Part shown: positions 5,453 through 6,518 of the stretch, one piece after another
Layout of the letters: every line of letters begins with the position of its first letter
Numbering within the stretch: position 1 is the first letter of the stretch
Assembly (NCBI GenBank): GCA_029558435.1
Contig: JAKQEZ010000544.1
Coordinates: forward strand, 1-6,518
Reading direction: 5' to 3'
From: Bacteroidota bacterium
Lineage (GTDB): Bacteria; Bacteroidota; Bacteroidia; Flavobacteriales; Crocinitomicaceae
Length of the DNA stretch: 6,518 nt
Program-made: the position numbers and the translations under genes
The notes under the pieces: generated by a model
Database searches by the model: none
The model's input: only the letters and a program-made list of their open reading frames with translations
What the model was told of the DNA's origin: nothing

Positions 5453-5520
5453 ACCTAACGGCTAGCATTGACGAAGGGCAGTCCTGATAGAACTGCCTTT
5501 CGTTCAATGCATTGTTAGCA
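5453..5520 (-). repeat. attC-like element E5, short type (68 bp)
   Basis: This is a near-perfect hairpin. Left arm 5465-5482 pairs with right arm 5492-5510 around a 9-base loop, with one extra T in the right arm and one G-T pair. The outer ends are ACCTAACGG and TTGTTAGCA; on the minus strand it reads TGCTAACAATG...GCCGTTAGGT, and GTTAGGT fits the attC core GTTRRRY exactly. The length and single extrahelical base are typical of classic short attC sites. It shares no arm sequence with E1-E4. It lies behind the 55-residue membrane protein gene and ahead of the ars cassette. Confidence 0.78.
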
Positions 5521-5526
5521 TCTGGT

Positions 5527-5694
5527 CTACTTATGATTTTTTGAAGTATAAGTTAGATATGAGGAGAATATAACCATTATTATTCCAATCCATAAGACAA
5601 AATATACATTGAAAGTCAATTTAATAATTGAACCAATTGCTATAGTACATACTCCTATTAAATTTAATTGGTTTGAATTAATCATTTCTTGCAT
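5527..5694 (-). CDS. 55-residue small membrane protein
   Basis: The ORF runs from ATG at 5694 to TAG at 5527-5529, ending 7 bp before E5. It starts 8 bp after the stop of the lipoprotein gene, so the two are probably cotranscribed and coupled. The protein begins MQEMINSNQLNLIG and has two hydrophobic stretches (about residues 11-27 and 29-48, joined by KLTFN), ending in the polar tail YTSKNHK. That suggests a two-pass inner-membrane protein. An in-frame Met4 is an alternative start. No family is recognised. Pairing with a secreted lipoprotein that has a hydrophobic Gly-rich C-terminus could mean an immunity or partner function, but this is speculation. Codon use is AT-rich, like the gene before it. 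Confidence 0.6.
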   Translation of the reverse strand: MQEMINSNQLNLIGVCTIAIGSIIKLTFNVYFVLWIGIIMVIFSSYLTYTSKNHK

Positions 5695-5702
5695 TTAAAT
5701 TA

Positions 5703-6362
5703 TTAAAAACACCCTGCAATAGCAGTTCCATATGAATATGCAGATATTCCTAAGCTAATTGCCACCGCCGTTCCTGTGCCTAAAGTCCATACTTCAGTAG
5801 TAACCGCACCAGCTACCGAAGCAGCAAGGCCAACAGTATTTCCAAATACTGACCAAAACCCACAGCCACGTCTCAAATAATCAGAAAAGTCTTCATATTG
5901 TATATTAGAATTAATGCATCCAGATTCCAATAAGAAGTAATATCTATCAGCGATTGGATGATTTCTTATATTTTCTTGTTGTAATTGAGGTAATACAAGG
6001 TTGGAATATAATGCGAATTTTTCAGAAATATTGCGAGAAACACCAAAAGTAATATGCACCCAATTGTAATATTCTTCTAAAGAATTAATACCACTATTTT
6101 GGGCTAAATTAAACAATTTAAGAGAGTCTTTTATTAATATTCTATTCTCACTTGAATTTAAAATATTAGTAAATACATTTGCATAATAGATAAATGAATC
6201 TACTTCAGTTGTATCTAAACAAGTTCCTGATGAATTAAATTCGCTAAACTGAATACTATCAAAATATACATTATTTTTTAATTCATCCTTTGTACAAGAA
6301 TACATCCCCAATGTAAAAATTGCAACTACAAAATTCGCTAATAAAAATTTCAGTCTGTTCAT
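5703..6362 (-). CDS. Predicted lipoprotein with Gly/Ala-rich hydrophobic C-terminus
   Basis: The chosen start is the ATG at 6362, giving 219 residues. It opens with a lipoprotein signal (MNRLKFLLANFVVAIFTLGMYSC, lipid site C23). An upstream TTG frame reaching 6455 adds 31 residues before this signal and is probably non-coding. The middle (about 30-160) is polar, mostly helical in character, with no known domain. The last 54 residues start RRGCGFWSVFGN and become Gly/Ala/Ser/Thr-rich and hydrophobic, ending AGCF, like a glycine-zipper membrane segment or a bacteriocin-like tail. Cysteines near both ends of this tail could pair. Aspartate is GAT in 6 of 8 cases, unlike the ars and Dph6-like genes. 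TAAACATA at 6413-6420 may be its -7 box. The function is unknown. Confidence 0.72.
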   Translation of the reverse strand: MNRLKFLLANFVVAIFTLGMYSCTKDELKNNVYFDSIQFSEFNSSGTCLDTTEVDSFIYYANVFTNILNSSENRILIKDSLKLFNLAQNSGINSLEEYYNWVHITFGVSRNISEKFALYSNLVLPQLQQENIRNHPIADRYYFLLESGCINSNIQYEDFSDYLRRGCGFWSVFGNTVGLAASVAGAVTTEVWTLGTGTAVAISLGISAYSYGTAIAGCF

Positions 6363-6427
6363 ATTATAAATATTTAAACCCGTTGTGCGATTAAGAATAT
6401 AGGTGAAATTTATAAACATATAAAAAT

Positions 6428-6507
6428 ATGTTGTGCATAATTCATTGTAATACAATAAATAATCGTATCTTTAAGCTATGAAACAACAAAATACGTATGC
6501 ACAACAT
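6428..6507. promoter_or_regulatory. 12-bp inverted repeat flanking a promoter-like sequence
   Basis: ATGTTGTGCATA (6428-6439) and TATGCACAACAT (6496-6507) are perfect inverted copies 56 bp apart. Between them on the plus strand is ATTG (6444-6447), 18 bp, then TATCTTTA (6466-6473), one mismatch from TAnnTTTG. It sits directly before the ATG at 6478. GTTGTGC occurs again at 6382-6388. This may be an operator pair for the divergent gene. A recombination site is an alternative, since GTT/AAC sit at the ends as in the cassette cores, but no attC-type palindrome adjoins. Confidence 0.4.
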
Positions 6508-6518
6508 AAAGGCAAATT
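6478..6518 (+). CDS. 5' end of an unidentified divergent gene (cut by window)
   Basis: An ATG at 6478 opens a frame of 13 codons (MKQQNTYAQHKGK) that runs off the window. It lies 5 bp after a Bacteroidota-like -7 box, so the transcript would be nearly leaderless, or the real start is further in. It is divergent from the cassette genes, which is where an integron integrase gene would sit. The few residues visible do not resemble the start of an IntI that I recognise, and no identity can be given. Confidence 0.35.
   Translation, partial: MKQQNTYAQHKGK

Larger units (their letters stand above)
3764..5458 (-). mobile_element. Cassette 4: ars operon plus E4
   Basis: This predicted cassette of about 1.7 kb holds four tightly packed genes, a promoter of its own and E4 at the 3' end. 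The unit ends are complementary over 9 bp: GTTAGGTGC at 3883-3891 and GCACCTAAC at 5451-5459. Integron cassettes usually carry one gene, so a whole regulated operon is unusual. No arsenite efflux gene (arsB or acr3) is included: the last gene, arsC, ends 21 bp from the E4 boundary. Bases 5342-5450, between the promoter and E5, contain no gene I can see. Confidence 0.6.

Noticed and set aside
5465..5510. E5 as a simple rho-independent terminator
   Set aside because: The hairpin is not followed by a T-run in the coding direction, and its outer ends take part in the cassette-end complementarity.
6363..6455. Thirty-one extra N-terminal residues for the cassette 5 lipoprotein, from a TTG start
   Set aside because: The extension would bury a complete lipoprotein signal that begins at the ATG at 6362, and it contains no recognisable features.
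6428..6507. The inverted GTTGTGC/GCACAAC pair as a further cassette boundary
   Set aside because: The spacing encloses only a promoter-like sequence, and no attC-type palindrome lies on either side.

Overview
The window looks like an accessory region of a Bacteroidota chromosome (probably Flavobacteriia or a near relative). The DNA is AT-rich, Shine-Dalgarno sequences are absent, the best promoter has the Bacteroidota form TTTG-N20-TAnnTTTG-like, two proteins carry lipoprotein signals, and the ars operon includes a DUF6428 gene, which I associate with this phylum.

The main signal is the layout. Every gene block between 347 and 6362 lies on the minus strand, and the blocks are separated by five imperfect palindromes (E1 238-369, E2 1515-1645, E3 2877-3008, E4 3758-3889, E5 5453-5520). 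Four of these are 131-132 bp and one is 68 bp. Read on the minus strand, the coding strand, four begin and end TAACA...CGTTA and E1 ends CGTTG. This is the layout of integron attC sites, with the site downstream of each gene. The two ends of each complete unit are also perfectly complementary over 9-10 bp, and each unit has a different end sequence. That is expected if each unit was once a circle joined through its own core site. I therefore read 244-5458 as four complete integron-type cassettes plus the attC end of a fifth. The cores keep GTTA but mostly depart from strict GTTRRRY, and no integrase is visible, so the call is well supported structurally but not proven.

Contents, in minus-strand order from right to left: cassette 5 (incomplete) holds a predicted lipoprotein with a Gly/Ala-rich hydrophobic C-terminus and a 55-residue small membrane protein 8 bp behind it. 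Cassette 4 is a four-gene arsenic operon (arsR, DUF6428, a 41-residue membrane protein, thioredoxin-type arsC) with its own promoter and an overlapping dyad. Cassette 3 holds a Dph6/DUF71-type ATP-binding ligase. Cassette 2 holds a membrane-anchored calcineurin-like metallophosphatase. Cassette 1 holds a lipoprotein with HExxH and a downstream glutamate (gluzincin-type peptidase), whose last codons and stop lie inside E1.

The left edge (1-111) carries the 3' end of a plus-strand gene running toward the array, and 112-237 is AT-rich DNA in which I see nothing. The right edge carries the first 13 codons of a plus-strand ORF, with a promoter-like sequence between the arms of a 12-bp inverted repeat. 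Cassettes 1-3 have 20-38 bp leaders or less and no obvious promoter of their own, so they probably depend on read-through or on promoters in the preceding attC. Asp codon use differs sharply between gene 3 (23 GAC to 1 GAT) and the lipoprotein of cassette 5 (2 GAC to 6 GAT), as expected if the units came from different sources.
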